NCBI GenBank assembly: GCA_025358195.1 | Contig: JANYKP010000089.1 | Span: 1 to 6,027, forward strand | Reading direction: 5' to 3' | Length of the DNA: 6,027 nt | Source of the DNA: Cyclobacteriaceae bacterium | GTDB lineage: Bacteria > Bacteroidota > Bacteroidia > Cytophagales > Cyclobacteriaceae | Made by a program: the position numbers and the translations under genes | Notes under the pieces: model-generated | Seen by the model: the letters and a program-made list of their open reading frames with translations, nothing else | What the model was told of the DNA's origin: nothing | Databases searched by the model: none | Shown here: piece after piece, positions 1 to 6,027 of the stretch | How positions within the stretch are numbered: position 1 is the stretch's first letter | Layout: each line of letters starts with the position of its first letter

Positions 1-913
1 AAGTCTCATTTCTGCATGGCAAATGATCTGACGAGTATGTGCAAATAGATATACCGGAGAAGGAATGGGCTGGTTATCATTCCTTCCGGAGACCTCCACT
101 CTCAACAATTGACCCTCATCATGAACACGCATGACAAATCCTTTTGCGTTGATGAAGGGTAGTGAGTAACTTTTATAATGATCTTTACCGGTTTTCAACA
201 AAACACGATACTGTTTATTTGGCAATGGAGTAAATACAAAATTTCCAATACCAAATTTTAACGGACGAAAAATGAGAAGCGTGTCATTTGCTTCGTCAAG
301 GAGTGCACCACGGCAGTCGATGCCCGTACCTGATGCGTCATTGATCCTAAAGGCGACTTTACTTTCTAAACCCGCTACGAGATTTCCACCCTCCGGAAAA
401 AACCGGACATTCCATCCGCTTGATCGGGGGATGGAAGCTGTTTCCAATTTTATAAATGGATTAATGACCGTTATTGTTTTTTCGAAATAGAAATCGGCGC
501 TAAAATTTTTCATCCATTGTGTATAGGCGCGAAACCGATAATTGCCTGAAGGGAGGAAAGCCGGTATCAAAATGGATCCATCACCCATTCCACCGGACAT
601 GCTAGTGCTGGTTTGAAGTAACGGTTTATTCAATTTATCCAATATTTCCACGTACACTACTTTACTCAAATCACTTGGCCGGTGAAAACTTCCATCCACA
701 CAATATAGTTTGAACCACAAGGTTTCTCCCGAGATATAACATTCCCGGGAGAAACCTTGTGGTATACAGTTTTTCCTGATAAGCATTTTTCCTATACGAG
801 GTAAATTTTTTCAAGAGACTGTCTTTTCCCTGAGCGCTGACAAATTGAGGGATCAGGAAAATGGATGTGAAAATCCAACTACTGATAATGAATTTTAGGA
901 TGGGGCTGCTCAT
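1..913 (-). pseudogene. Frameshifted macroglobulin-like (MG2-type) exported envelope protein, 3' end outside window
   Basis: The ATG at 913-911 opens a signal peptide (hydrophobic residues about 8-25, likely cleaved after VSA, residue 27). It leads into the family's opening motif YQEKLYT, then runs out of frame and stops at TGA 673-671. A second minus-strand frame, open from ATG 786-784 to the window edge, continues the same protein without a stop: YISGETLWFKLYCVDGSF, then VVYVEILDKLNKPLLQ, YRFRAYTQWMKNF, FFPEGGNLVAGLESKVAFR and PVYLFAHTRQII. From memory these match the large (roughly 800-900 aa) Bacteroidetes exported proteins with macroglobulin MG2-like domains and usually a carboxypeptidase-regulatory or TonB-plug-like module; their function is not established. 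A +1 shift is needed near 747-763, where the conserved HTD before DRxxY is missing and an inverted repeat is present. The gene begins 10 nt after the DUF4249 stop, so it is the fourth operon member. A natural mutation and a sequence error cannot be separated here. Family assignment is fairly firm; loss of function is inference. Confidence 0.78.
714..763. repeat. Perfect 18-bp inverted repeat with 14-nt loop inside a coding region
   Basis: The left arm 714-731 (ACCACAAGGTTTCTCCCG) and right arm 746-763 are exact reverse complements, separated by the loop 732-745. Pairing ends after position 713/764. The repeat lies within the macroglobulin-like gene and coincides with the point where the reading frame breaks. 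On the coding strand the downstream arm encodes the expected SGETLWF segment, while the upstream arm encodes nothing like the family. The upstream arm is therefore the newer, copied one. It is not a terminator: it lies inside a gene and no T-run follows on either strand. Confidence 0.93.
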
Positions 914-923
914 ACCATAGTAA

Positions 924-2054
924 CTACCAGAAATCCGGCCGGGTGGTTATGCCTCCCTGTTTCCGGCAATCAACGCACCCGACGGAAGAATATTGATAAC
1001 CGATGGTAAAGGGAGTTCCGTAAGGGCTGACGAGTAAAAAGGCAACGCCCCCCACACTTTTTACATCTTTTACCAAAACCGAGTCCATCGTACAGTCACC
1101 AATGTTACGCGAAACTTTTAAGGCGGGCGGGAGATCATTGAGTGAAATGAAAATTCGATTGCTGGAGACTGATCCGCCACTAAAGAATCCGAGAACAGAT
1201 TCCATCGGATCACTTTCGGAATGCACGTTGCCCGTTACTTGCGATGGAAGCGGGTCGAAGAGCCCCCCTAGGTTTGTCGTCGTTTTCCTGAGTTGCTGCC
1301 AATAATCATAGGCTTCTTTGCTGAGAGAAAACTGATTGACTTGTAAGCTATATCTGATCAGAAGTTTTTGTGACCCTTTAGGGATGGTGGTAATTGGAAA
1401 ATCATGAATGGTTGATTCGCTTAAGCGTACCGTGGAGCTAATCAGGATATCGGAGGAAGAGACGGTTTTCCAACAATCAAAGATGTTTTCAGCGTCCGAT
1501 CGCAAGACCACTGCGCCATTGACCAGTTTTATGCTGGAATAAAAGGCGGAATTATATAGCCAGGTCTCCACAAAATTCCAGCGATAAAACGGTTTCGTGC
1601 CAGAGGGATCATGCGTGTTGACATAAATATTTACGCCATCAGAGGAAGTTTCCCAACGGACACCATCAATGGGCGGCGTTTGCAGAAGCGTTATAAAATC
1701 AGAGCTATATTTCTTACCATCCACAGCGGTAATGGTAAGCCTATAATTTTTTGAGCTATTCAAAGCGATGCCTTTTCGACTATAAATACCATTTCCGGTT
1801 TCTGCCAGTGAAGTGACTGCTCCTCCTTGCTCTTCAATTGAAACGATGGCCTTTTTTTCAGGCGAGGGCGTCTTCGCATCTGAAAGCCGGACAGCACGGG
1901 TGAGTTTAACGGTGGCTGATTGATCAGATGTATTGATAAATCCGTCCACGACCAGGACATTTGTTGTTTCATTCGTAAAGGGTAGCTGATACGGATCAAC
2001 GCAGCTCATCACGAGTGAAAGCATGAGTAAGGATATTTTTATACGAGGCCTCAA
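924..2054 (-). CDS. DUF4249 domain-containing outer-membrane lipoprotein
   Basis: This 376-aa protein has a short lipoprotein signal: basic residues near the start, hydrophobic residues 7-17, and a lipobox VMSC with the acylated cysteine at C18, followed by VDPYQ. Features I recognise from DUF4249 are CVDPY at the mature N-terminus, FDCWKT (C194) leading into ILISSTVRL, VLGFFSGG near 288-294, and a C-terminal CVDCRKQGG...PDFW with C360 and C363. C321 is the remaining mature cysteine. DUF4249 lipoproteins are commonly encoded beside TonB-dependent receptors and are presumed surface partners of them; no activity is established. The start is TTG at 2054-2052. An in-frame TAA lies a few codons upstream with no ATG between, and the next ATG (residue 11) would leave only seven residues before the lipid cysteine. 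The gene begins 10 nt after the receptor stop and ends 10 nt before the next ATG, so coupled translation is likely. No clear Shine-Dalgarno sequence precedes the TTG. Confidence 0.93.
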   Translation of the reverse strand: MRPRIKISLLMLSLVMSCVDPYQLPFTNETTNVLVVDGFINTSDQSATVKLTRAVRLSDAKTPSPEKKAIVSIEEQGGAVTSLAETGNGIYSRKGIALNSSKNYRLTITAVDGKKYSSDFITLLQTPPIDGVRWETSSDGVNIYVNTHDPSGTKPFYRWNFVETWLYNSAFYSSIKLVNGAVVLRSDAENIFDCWKTVSSSDILISSTVRLSESTIHDFPITTIPKGSQKLLIRYSLQVNQFSLSKEAYDYWQQLRKTTTNLGGLFDPLPSQVTGNVHSESDPMESVLGFFSGGSVSSNRIFISLNDLPPALKVSRNIGDCTMDSVLVKDVKSVGGVAFLLVSPYGTPFTIGYQYSSVGCVDCRKQGGITTRPDFW

Positions 2055-2064
2055 TTTGTCAGGG

Positions 2065-4821
2065 TCAGAATTTAAAATTATAAGTTATGGTCGGAATAGC
2101 CTGTCCAAAGATGGAAAGCTTATATCCGTTAATCACACCGTTCCTGGAAACAAAGTAAACAGAATAAGCATTGTGCCGTCCCATCAAATTGTACACGGCA
2201 ATTGTCCAGGAACTGTGTTTAAGTTTTTTTATTTTATGGCTCCCTTCAATGTTAAATGAAAGGTCTGTGCGGAAATAGTCCGGGATGCGATACTGATTGC
2301 GGTCGGAGTAATAAACCCTGCCCGCTCCTTCGAGGTCGTATTTAACGATCGGCAGTGTGATAGGCCTTCCCGTGCTGTAAACCATGCTGAGGGAAAAATT
2401 GAATCGCCTGTTGAATTTGTAATTGCCGATGAAATTAATGGCGTGCGGTTTATCATAACTGGCGGGATAAAATTTGCCCTGGTTGATAATTTCGGATGAA
2501 TAGGCGCCAGTGGTCTGGAGAAACGTTCGTGAATAGGTATAGCTCAGCCACCCATTGAGCCTCCCCGCAGGTTTACGAAGCATAAACTCAATGCCGTATG
2601 CTTTGCCGTTACCATTTAATACATCGGTTTCCAGGTGGTGGTTTAACAAAAGCACGGCGCCATTCTTGTAATCGACTGTATTCTGTATGATTTTGTAGTA
2701 GGTCTCTACGGAGGCTTCGATCACATTACCTTTAAGATTTTTGTAATAGCCTAAAGAAACCTGATCACCCACCTGTGGTTTAACATAAGAATCGCTTAGT
2801 TTCCAAATGTCGATCGGGGTGATGGCCGCTGTATTGGAAAGCATTTGAATGTACTGCCGCATCCGGTTATAGCTCATCTTTAAAGAGGAGTTTTTTGAAA
2901 GCACGAGCCTCAAAGATGCGCGAGGCTCAAATCCGGAATAATTGGCGATTCGTTTTCCGAAGGCATAACGCGTTGTATCCTCCAACGTATTTTCCTGCCT
3001 GGGCTGCCCAGTGGTGTATTGATAAACATCCCTCGGACCGAGATAGCTGTAAAATGAGTAGCGCATACCGAAGTAAACCGAAAGTTTTGGATTGATCTCA
3101 AAATTCTCTCCTGCATAAATCGCGCTTTCCACTGCTTGTTCTTGTTGAAGCACGTCGGGAATGGAAAGTGACTCCGTCCCTTTTGGCTGAAAATTGCCAG
3201 GTGCCAGCGTGTACCGTATGATGCTGGCTCCCGCCGTGAGGGTGTGACCCGCTGAAGGAAAAAAAATGAAATCCGCTTTGGCATTCAATTGTTTGATGCT
3301 AAAATCCAGTTTGAAAGCAGTCACCGGGTTATAGGAACTTGATACGGAGTAATTGTACATGCTTTGGCCGCCTGTCACCGTGCTGTACAACTTTTTGTTG
3401 AATACGTGCTTCCATTTAACAGAAGCGTTCCTGTCGCTGTAGCGATATGAAGTGTCGCTGCCTAATCTGAATTCATCCTGGCTGAGGTACCCCGTTAAGC
3501 TTATACTATTGTTGTCATTAATTTTGTGAGTAACATTAGCGGTGAGATCATAAAAAGCAGCACTGCTGTTCCGCAGCGTTTTTGATTGCAGTTGGTGCAA
3601 TAACCAATCTGAGTACGTGGACCGTACACCGATTAAAAATGAAGTTCTTTCCTTGACAATGGGTCCTTCCAGTGTCAATCTTCCTGCAATCGGACTTATT
3701 CCTCCCGACCCGGAGAATTTCTTGAGGTTTCCCTCCCTGCCATGGACCTCCAAAACGGAGGAAAGCCGTCCCCCATATTCAGCCCCGATGCCGCTTTTGT
3801 AGAGTTCAGCACTTTTTATGACATCGGAATTAAAGGTTGAAAAGAAGCCGAAGAGGTGGGACGGATTGTACACGACGGCATCATTAAATAATATCAGGTT
3901 CTGACTGGTGGCACCTCCCCGCACATTTAATCCAATGGTACCTTCACCGGTTGTTTGTACGCCAGGAAGTGTCATCATTACTTTCATGATGTCTGGCTCA
4001 CCTAATGCCAGGGGCATCTGCCGCATTGTTTTGACGTCAACCTTTTCCATACCCATTTGCATGCCCGTAACGCGTACGTCTGCTTCAGCCTGTACCACCA
4101 CTTCTTTTAGCGGCGTGATATCGTCTTCCAATTCCACGTTGAGATTACCCATCGCGTACAGCATCACCTGTCGCTGTGTGTTTTTCATACCGACGCTATG
4201 AACTTTTAAGATGTGACGCCCTTTAGGCAGTCTGAGCGAATAGCGCCCGAAAGGATCCGTGGCAACGCCGATGGTTGGATTTTCTATAAATACGGACGCA
4301 CCCGCAAGACCCTCACCCGTTCTCATGTCTTTGACAACACCACTCAGAGTGACCTCACCTTGAAGATCTGCCGATTTGGTGCCGACCACGTACAACTTCT
4401 CTTCAGCAGTTTTTACTTGTTTCTCACTTCTCTCAAATACACGAAAGTCGAACGTTACAGCGTCAGGTGTTGATTTGTTTTCTTCGTTAAAAAAGTCGGC
4501 AGGGAGTTTGGTCACGATCCGTCTTCCTTTGGCGACGTAAATTTGATTTTCGTAAAGACTGTAGTGAAGGTCGGTTCCTGAAAAAACGTGATCAAGAATC
4601 TGAAAAACAGGGGTGTTCATTAATTTTACGGTGACACGAATGCTGTCAGTATCTGCCGGACGGAAATAAAAATGATAGGGTGTTTGCTCCTCTATTATTT
4701 TTACGAGTTGATCAAAAGAGGCTCCGGTCAGGTCAACGGATGAAGTTTGGTTATCCTGTTGCGCAACAACGGAAAGGGAGATAGAAATACAAATAATTAA
4801 CGTATTGAGAAATCGTATCAT
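2065..4821 (-). CDS. TonB-dependent receptor with STN, carboxypeptidase-regulatory-like and plug domains
   Basis: This 918-aa outer-membrane receptor takes up a ligand using TonB-ExbBD energy. Segments in order: signal peptide 1-20 (cleavage after VVA); STN domain about 28-97; linker about 100-155; carboxypeptidase-regulatory-like beta-sandwich about 157-245 (SGVVKDMRTGEGLAGASV, then DPFGRYSLRLPKG); plug about 258-362 (LPGVQTTGEG, LNVRGGATSQNLILFNDA, YNPSHLFGFFSTFN, IGAEYGGRLSSVLEV); beta-barrel about 365-918 ending in a terminal phenylalanine, as usual for barrel insertion. The match is to the receptor family found with DUF4249 rather than to classic SusC, and no SusD follows. STN domains often signal to a FecR-type anti-sigma factor, but no FecR or ECF sigma gene is visible here. 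The ATG overlaps the upstream stop (ATGA, 4 nt shared), with an AAGGAG only 2 nt before it. Length and domain content look complete and intact. The substrate cannot be inferred. Confidence 0.97.
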   Translation of the reverse strand: MIRFLNTLIICISISLSVVAQQDNQTSSVDLTGASFDQLVKIIEEQTPYHFYFRPADTDSIRVTVKLMNTPVFQILDHVFSGTDLHYSLYENQIYVAKGRRIVTKLPADFFNEENKSTPDAVTFDFRVFERSEKQVKTAEEKLYVVGTKSADLQGEVTLSGVVKDMRTGEGLAGASVFIENPTIGVATDPFGRYSLRLPKGRHILKVHSVGMKNTQRQVMLYAMGNLNVELEDDITPLKEVVVQAEADVRVTGMQMGMEKVDVKTMRQMPLALGEPDIMKVMMTLPGVQTTGEGTIGLNVRGGATSQNLILFNDAVVYNPSHLFGFFSTFNSDVIKSAELYKSGIGAEYGGRLSSVLEVHGREGNLKKFSGSGGISPIAGRLTLEGPIVKERTSFLIGVRSTYSDWLLHQLQSKTLRNSSAAFYDLTANVTHKINDNNSISLTGYLSQDEFRLGSDTSYRYSDRNASVKWKHVFNKKLYSTVTGGQSMYNYSVSSSYNPVTAFKLDFSIKQLNAKADFIFFPSAGHTLTAGASIIRYTLAPGNFQPKGTESLSIPDVLQQEQAVESAIYAGENFEINPKLSVYFGMRYSFYSYLGPRDVYQYTTGQPRQENTLEDTTRYAFGKRIANYSGFEPRASLRLVLSKNSSLKMSYNRMRQYIQMLSNTAAITPIDIWKLSDSYVKPQVGDQVSLGYYKNLKGNVIEASVETYYKIIQNTVDYKNGAVLLLNHHLETDVLNGNGKAYGIEFMLRKPAGRLNGWLSYTYSRTFLQTTGAYSSEIINQGKFYPASYDKPHAINFIGNYKFNRRFNFSLSMVYSTGRPITLPIVKYDLEGAGRVYYSDRNQYRIPDYFRTDLSFNIEGSHKIKKLKHSSWTIAVYNLMGRHNAYSVYFVSRNGVINGYKLSIFGQAIPTITYNFKF

Positions 4822-5543
4822 GGCTCCTTCGAAATCTGATCATAAAATTGAGCCATTCGGGTGAGGGCCACTTCCGGATTACGTTTGAACCGAAGATTGT
4901 TTTCATGGACAAACTTTTTCAATTCAGGTTTGTGTTCCGCAAGAGCGGAGAATACGTCTTTCTTTCTTTTGACTAGGATGTAATTTTCTTTTTTTAGAAT
5001 ATAATATCGGACGGTCACTTCAAATGTTGCCTCCAACGCTGTCCCTGAAATTTGTTTTTGGAGCGCTTTCTTTCTTCTGACATACACTTTTATTTCCCCA
5101 TTATATAAAAGATCATAAAACCCCTCTTTTATTTTATTCTCTAGAAGGTACACAAAGGTGTGTCCGTTTAATATAAAGTATTTTATTTTTTCGCTGATCA
5201 ATTGTAGGGGCCGGCCATTTGCATTTTCTGTGATGAGCTTGTCTGTGGAGAGATCATACAATAGTGGTATACGTTCATATAGTTCACCATCATAAAACAC
5301 AATGCCATCCGACCAGTCGGCCTCATAATAAGGATGTTCACCGGAGGTGGAATTATACTCGATGTACTCACTGCCATTGAAGAGATGCGATTGGGCTCGC
5401 ATGTTCCTTGTGTAAAGATCAATGGCATGGACTTTCGCCTCCTGCAGGAACGTCGAGTCTTCCCGGATAGACTGGGCGATAGTTATGTGAAAGAAAGCAG
5501 TGCTAATGAGAAGAATTGAAGTAAGCCACGCGGCCATTGGCAT
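4818..5543 (-). CDS. Conserved exported Bacteroidetes protein of unknown function, first gene of receptor operon
   Basis: This 241-aa protein has a typical Sec signal peptide (hydrophobic residues about 4-22, cleavage after A23 in ITIAQ). There is no lipobox cysteine, so the mature protein is probably periplasmic or outer-membrane associated. I recognise the overall pattern from uncharacterised Bacteroidetes proteins encoded just upstream of this receptor type, but know no function. Visible landmarks: LFNGSEYIEY around residue 54, GIVFYDGELYERIPLLYDL around 80-98, GFYDLLYNGEIKVYVRRKK around 140-160, and a basic, probably helical C-terminus (KKFVHENNLRFKRNPEVALT). The repeated short aromatic-rich strands suggest a beta-rich fold; that is inference. 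Its stop overlaps the receptor ATG by 4 nt, so the two are almost certainly translationally coupled. The start could instead be the third codon (5537-5535): AGGA at 5548-5545 lies 7 nt before that ATG but only 1 nt before the first. Confidence 0.88.
   Translation of the reverse strand: MPMAAWLTSILLISTAFFHITIAQSIREDSTFLQEAKVHAIDLYTRNMRAQSHLFNGSEYIEYNSTSGEHPYYEADWSDGIVFYDGELYERIPLLYDLSTDKLITENANGRPLQLISEKIKYFILNGHTFVYLLENKIKEGFYDLLYNGEIKVYVRRKKALQKQISGTALEATFEVTVRYYILKKENYILVKRKKDVFSALAEHKPELKKFVHENNLRFKRNPEVALTRMAQFYDQISKEP
4824..4830 (-). promoter_or_regulatory. Shine-Dalgarno-like GAAGGAG at the receptor start, unusually close
   Basis: On the minus strand GAAGGAG is followed by CC and then the receptor ATG, a spacer of only 2 nt. 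The same bases encode the last residues (Lys-Glu) of the upstream protein. With the ATGA overlap this suggests stop-restart translation, in which the motif holds terminating ribosomes rather than recruiting new ones. That mechanism is inference. Confidence 0.5.
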
Positions 5544-5728
5544 ATCCTATAAGGTTTCTTAAAAATACTTAAATGATGATGTTATTTTCTGCCGATTGAA
5601 TAAAACATTGGAAAATTGAGGGAGAATTTAGAGGAGGAATTAAACGGGGGCGGCTTGACACTTGCTGGTGGACTGATCGCGTAAGGTTAGGATTGCGACG
5701 GCGAAGGAATAATGAGAATGGAGGAGAT
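5544..5728. other. Leader region of the operon, purine-rich on the plus strand, no clear promoter
   Basis: This stretch lies before the first operon gene. The part next to the gene (5544-5610) is AT-rich; beyond it the plus strand becomes strongly G/A-rich (for example GAGGGAGAATTTAGAGGAGG). I searched the minus strand for the Bacteroidetes pattern (TTG, about 19-21 nt, then TAnnTTTG) and found no good match: TTG is absent from the 150 bases upstream of the start. No convincing gene is visible. One short plus-strand frame (5616-5684) is discussed under findings. Confidence 0.5.
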
Positions 5729-5758
5729 GAGAAGCAAGGAGTTGAGAAGTAAGGAGTT
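5729..5758. repeat. Two tandem 15-bp purine-rich direct repeats
   Basis: GAGAAGCAAGGAGTT (5729-5743) is followed directly by GAGAAGTAAGGAGTT (5744-5758), differing at one base. The flanks (GAATGGAGGAGATGA before, GGGAATTT after) look like further degenerate copies with an internal spacing of about 7-8 nt around GGAG or GAGAAG. Short low-complexity repeats of this kind occur between genes in several Bacteroidetes genomes; no role is known to me. Confidence 0.75.
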
Positions 5759-5769
5759 GGGAATTTCAA

Positions 5770-5807
5770 TAAGGGAAACCGTTACGCGGAACGAATCCGC
5801 TCCCTTA
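5770..5807. other. Bulged hairpin between the small lipoprotein frame and the operon
   Basis: An outer stem TAAGGGA (5770-5776) pairs with TCCCTTA (5801-5807), and an inner stem GCGGA (5786-5790) pairs with TCCGC (5796-5800) around the loop ACGAA. The left side carries a 9-nt bulge (5777-5785) and the right side none. No T-run follows on the minus strand, so a standard intrinsic terminator is unlikely. It could be an RNA element at the end of the upstream transcript or a remnant of a mobile repeat; neither is shown. Confidence 0.45.
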
Positions 5808-5899
5808 AGTTGGGGTCTGGATTGCCGATATAGTGAGAGGAATAACTTGGAGAAGAATCAGACCATTTATAGATACGACCGACTTGGCTTTTAGCGGTA

Positions 5900-6013
5900 T
5901 CACCTGTTGCGTAATCGCATAACAAACTGATTTTTTTGTTCTTCCTTGTGGCAGCTAATATTTATAGCCATGATCACAAAAACTAAAGTGAGTCGTTTTC
6001 CAATGTTTTTCAT
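5900..6013 (-). CDS. Very small predicted lipoprotein or the 5' part of a broken lipoprotein gene
   Basis: The ATG at 6013-6011 follows an A/T-rich leader (ATAATTTT), as is common for Bacteroidetes starts. The predicted product is 37 aa: MKNIGKRL, a hydrophobic stretch TLVFVIMAI, then a lipobox NISC with the acylated cysteine at residue 21, followed by HKEEQKNQF. This is a textbook lipoprotein signal, but the frame stops at TGA 5902-5900 only 16 residues later. The stop comes soon after an A7 run on the coding strand (5931-5937). If one A were lost, reading would move to a frame open to TAA 5784-5782, giving about 40 further residues including GRIYKWSDSSPSYSSHYIGN. It may thus be a decayed gene, a sequencing error in the homopolymer, or a genuine tiny lipoprotein. 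I do not recognise a family. Confidence 0.42.
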   Translation of the reverse strand: MKNIGKRLTLVFVIMAINISCHKEEQKNQFVMRLRNR

Positions 6014-6027
6014 AAAATTATTTTTTT

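Noticed and set aside
714..763. The inverted repeat as an intrinsic terminator or an invertible-segment recombination site
   Set aside because: There is no T-run, it lies inside a gene, the 14-nt loop is too short to be a useful invertible segment, and no recombinase gene is present.
803..814. A-run in the macroglobulin-like gene (coding strand TTGAAAAAATTTACC) as a programmed -1 slippery site
   Set aside because: Joining the two parts of the gene needs a +1 shift, not -1, and the family sequence stays correct for about 15 codons after the run. The break sits at the inverted repeat.
2910..3284. 124-aa minus-strand frame within the receptor gene
   Set aside because: It overlaps the intact beta-barrel coding frame, is rich in Arg, Pro and Ser, and shows no recognisable domain; it is a shadow of the receptor.
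3908..4473. Plus-strand open frames of 97 and 86 aa
   Set aside because: They lie antisense to the plug, regulatory-like and N-terminal parts of the receptor and have shadow-type composition with no start signal.
2065..4821. SusC/SusD-type glycan utilisation locus
   Set aside because: No SusD homologue or glycoside hydrolase is present. The partner lipoprotein is DUF4249, and the receptor resembles the DUF4249-associated family.
5970..6027. Plus-strand ATG opening MITKTKVSRFPMFFIKLFF, resembling the start of a signal peptide that runs off the window
   Set aside because: It lies antisense to the minus-strand lipoprotein signal, which has a proper lipobox and an A/T-rich leader. Only 19 codons are visible, and the Phe/Lys content follows from the T- and A-rich DNA.

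Overview
The window looks like chromosomal DNA from a member of the Bacteroidota, probably of the Cytophagales/Chitinophaga type. The reasons are a TonB-dependent receptor with STN, carboxypeptidase-regulatory-like and plug domains in that order, a DUF4249 lipoprotein next to it, a large macroglobulin-like envelope protein, AT-rich leaders with little Shine-Dalgarno signal, and moderate GC content. All recognised genes lie on the minus strand, so transcription runs from right to left.

Right end (5544-6027): mostly non-coding. It holds the start of a very small predicted lipoprotein (6013 down to 5900). Its frame closes early just after an A7 run, and a second frame carries plausible protein sequence on to 5782, so it may be a decayed or frameshifted gene. 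Beyond it lie a bulged hairpin (5770-5807), two tandem 15-bp purine-rich repeats (5729-5758) and a G/A-rich stretch. I could not see a convincing Bacteroidetes-type promoter for the operon.

Operon (5543 down to 1): four tightly packed genes. (1) A secreted or periplasmic protein of about 240 aa with no known function. (2) A 918-aa outer-membrane TonB-dependent receptor whose ATG overlaps the previous stop codon (ATGA). (3) A 376-aa DUF4249 surface lipoprotein, 10 nt further on, apparently starting at TTG. (4) After another 10 nt, a large macroglobulin-like (MG2-type) exported protein whose 3' end lies outside the window. The likely joint role is uptake or surface handling of an unidentified substrate: the receptor would be the TonB-energised pore and DUF4249 a surface accessory lipoprotein. 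The substrate cannot be read from the sequence.

The most striking point is in gene 4. Its reading frame is broken about 50 codons from the start, exactly at a perfect 18-bp inverted repeat with a 14-nt loop (714-763). One arm replaces the family's conserved His-Thr-Asp motif with an inverted copy of the DNA coding for the neighbouring Gly-Glu-Thr-Leu-Trp segment. This is what a template-switch mutation at a hairpin would leave, or else a sequencing or amplification artefact of the same shape. No CRISPR array, tRNA, rRNA, insertion sequence or complete new defence system is visible.
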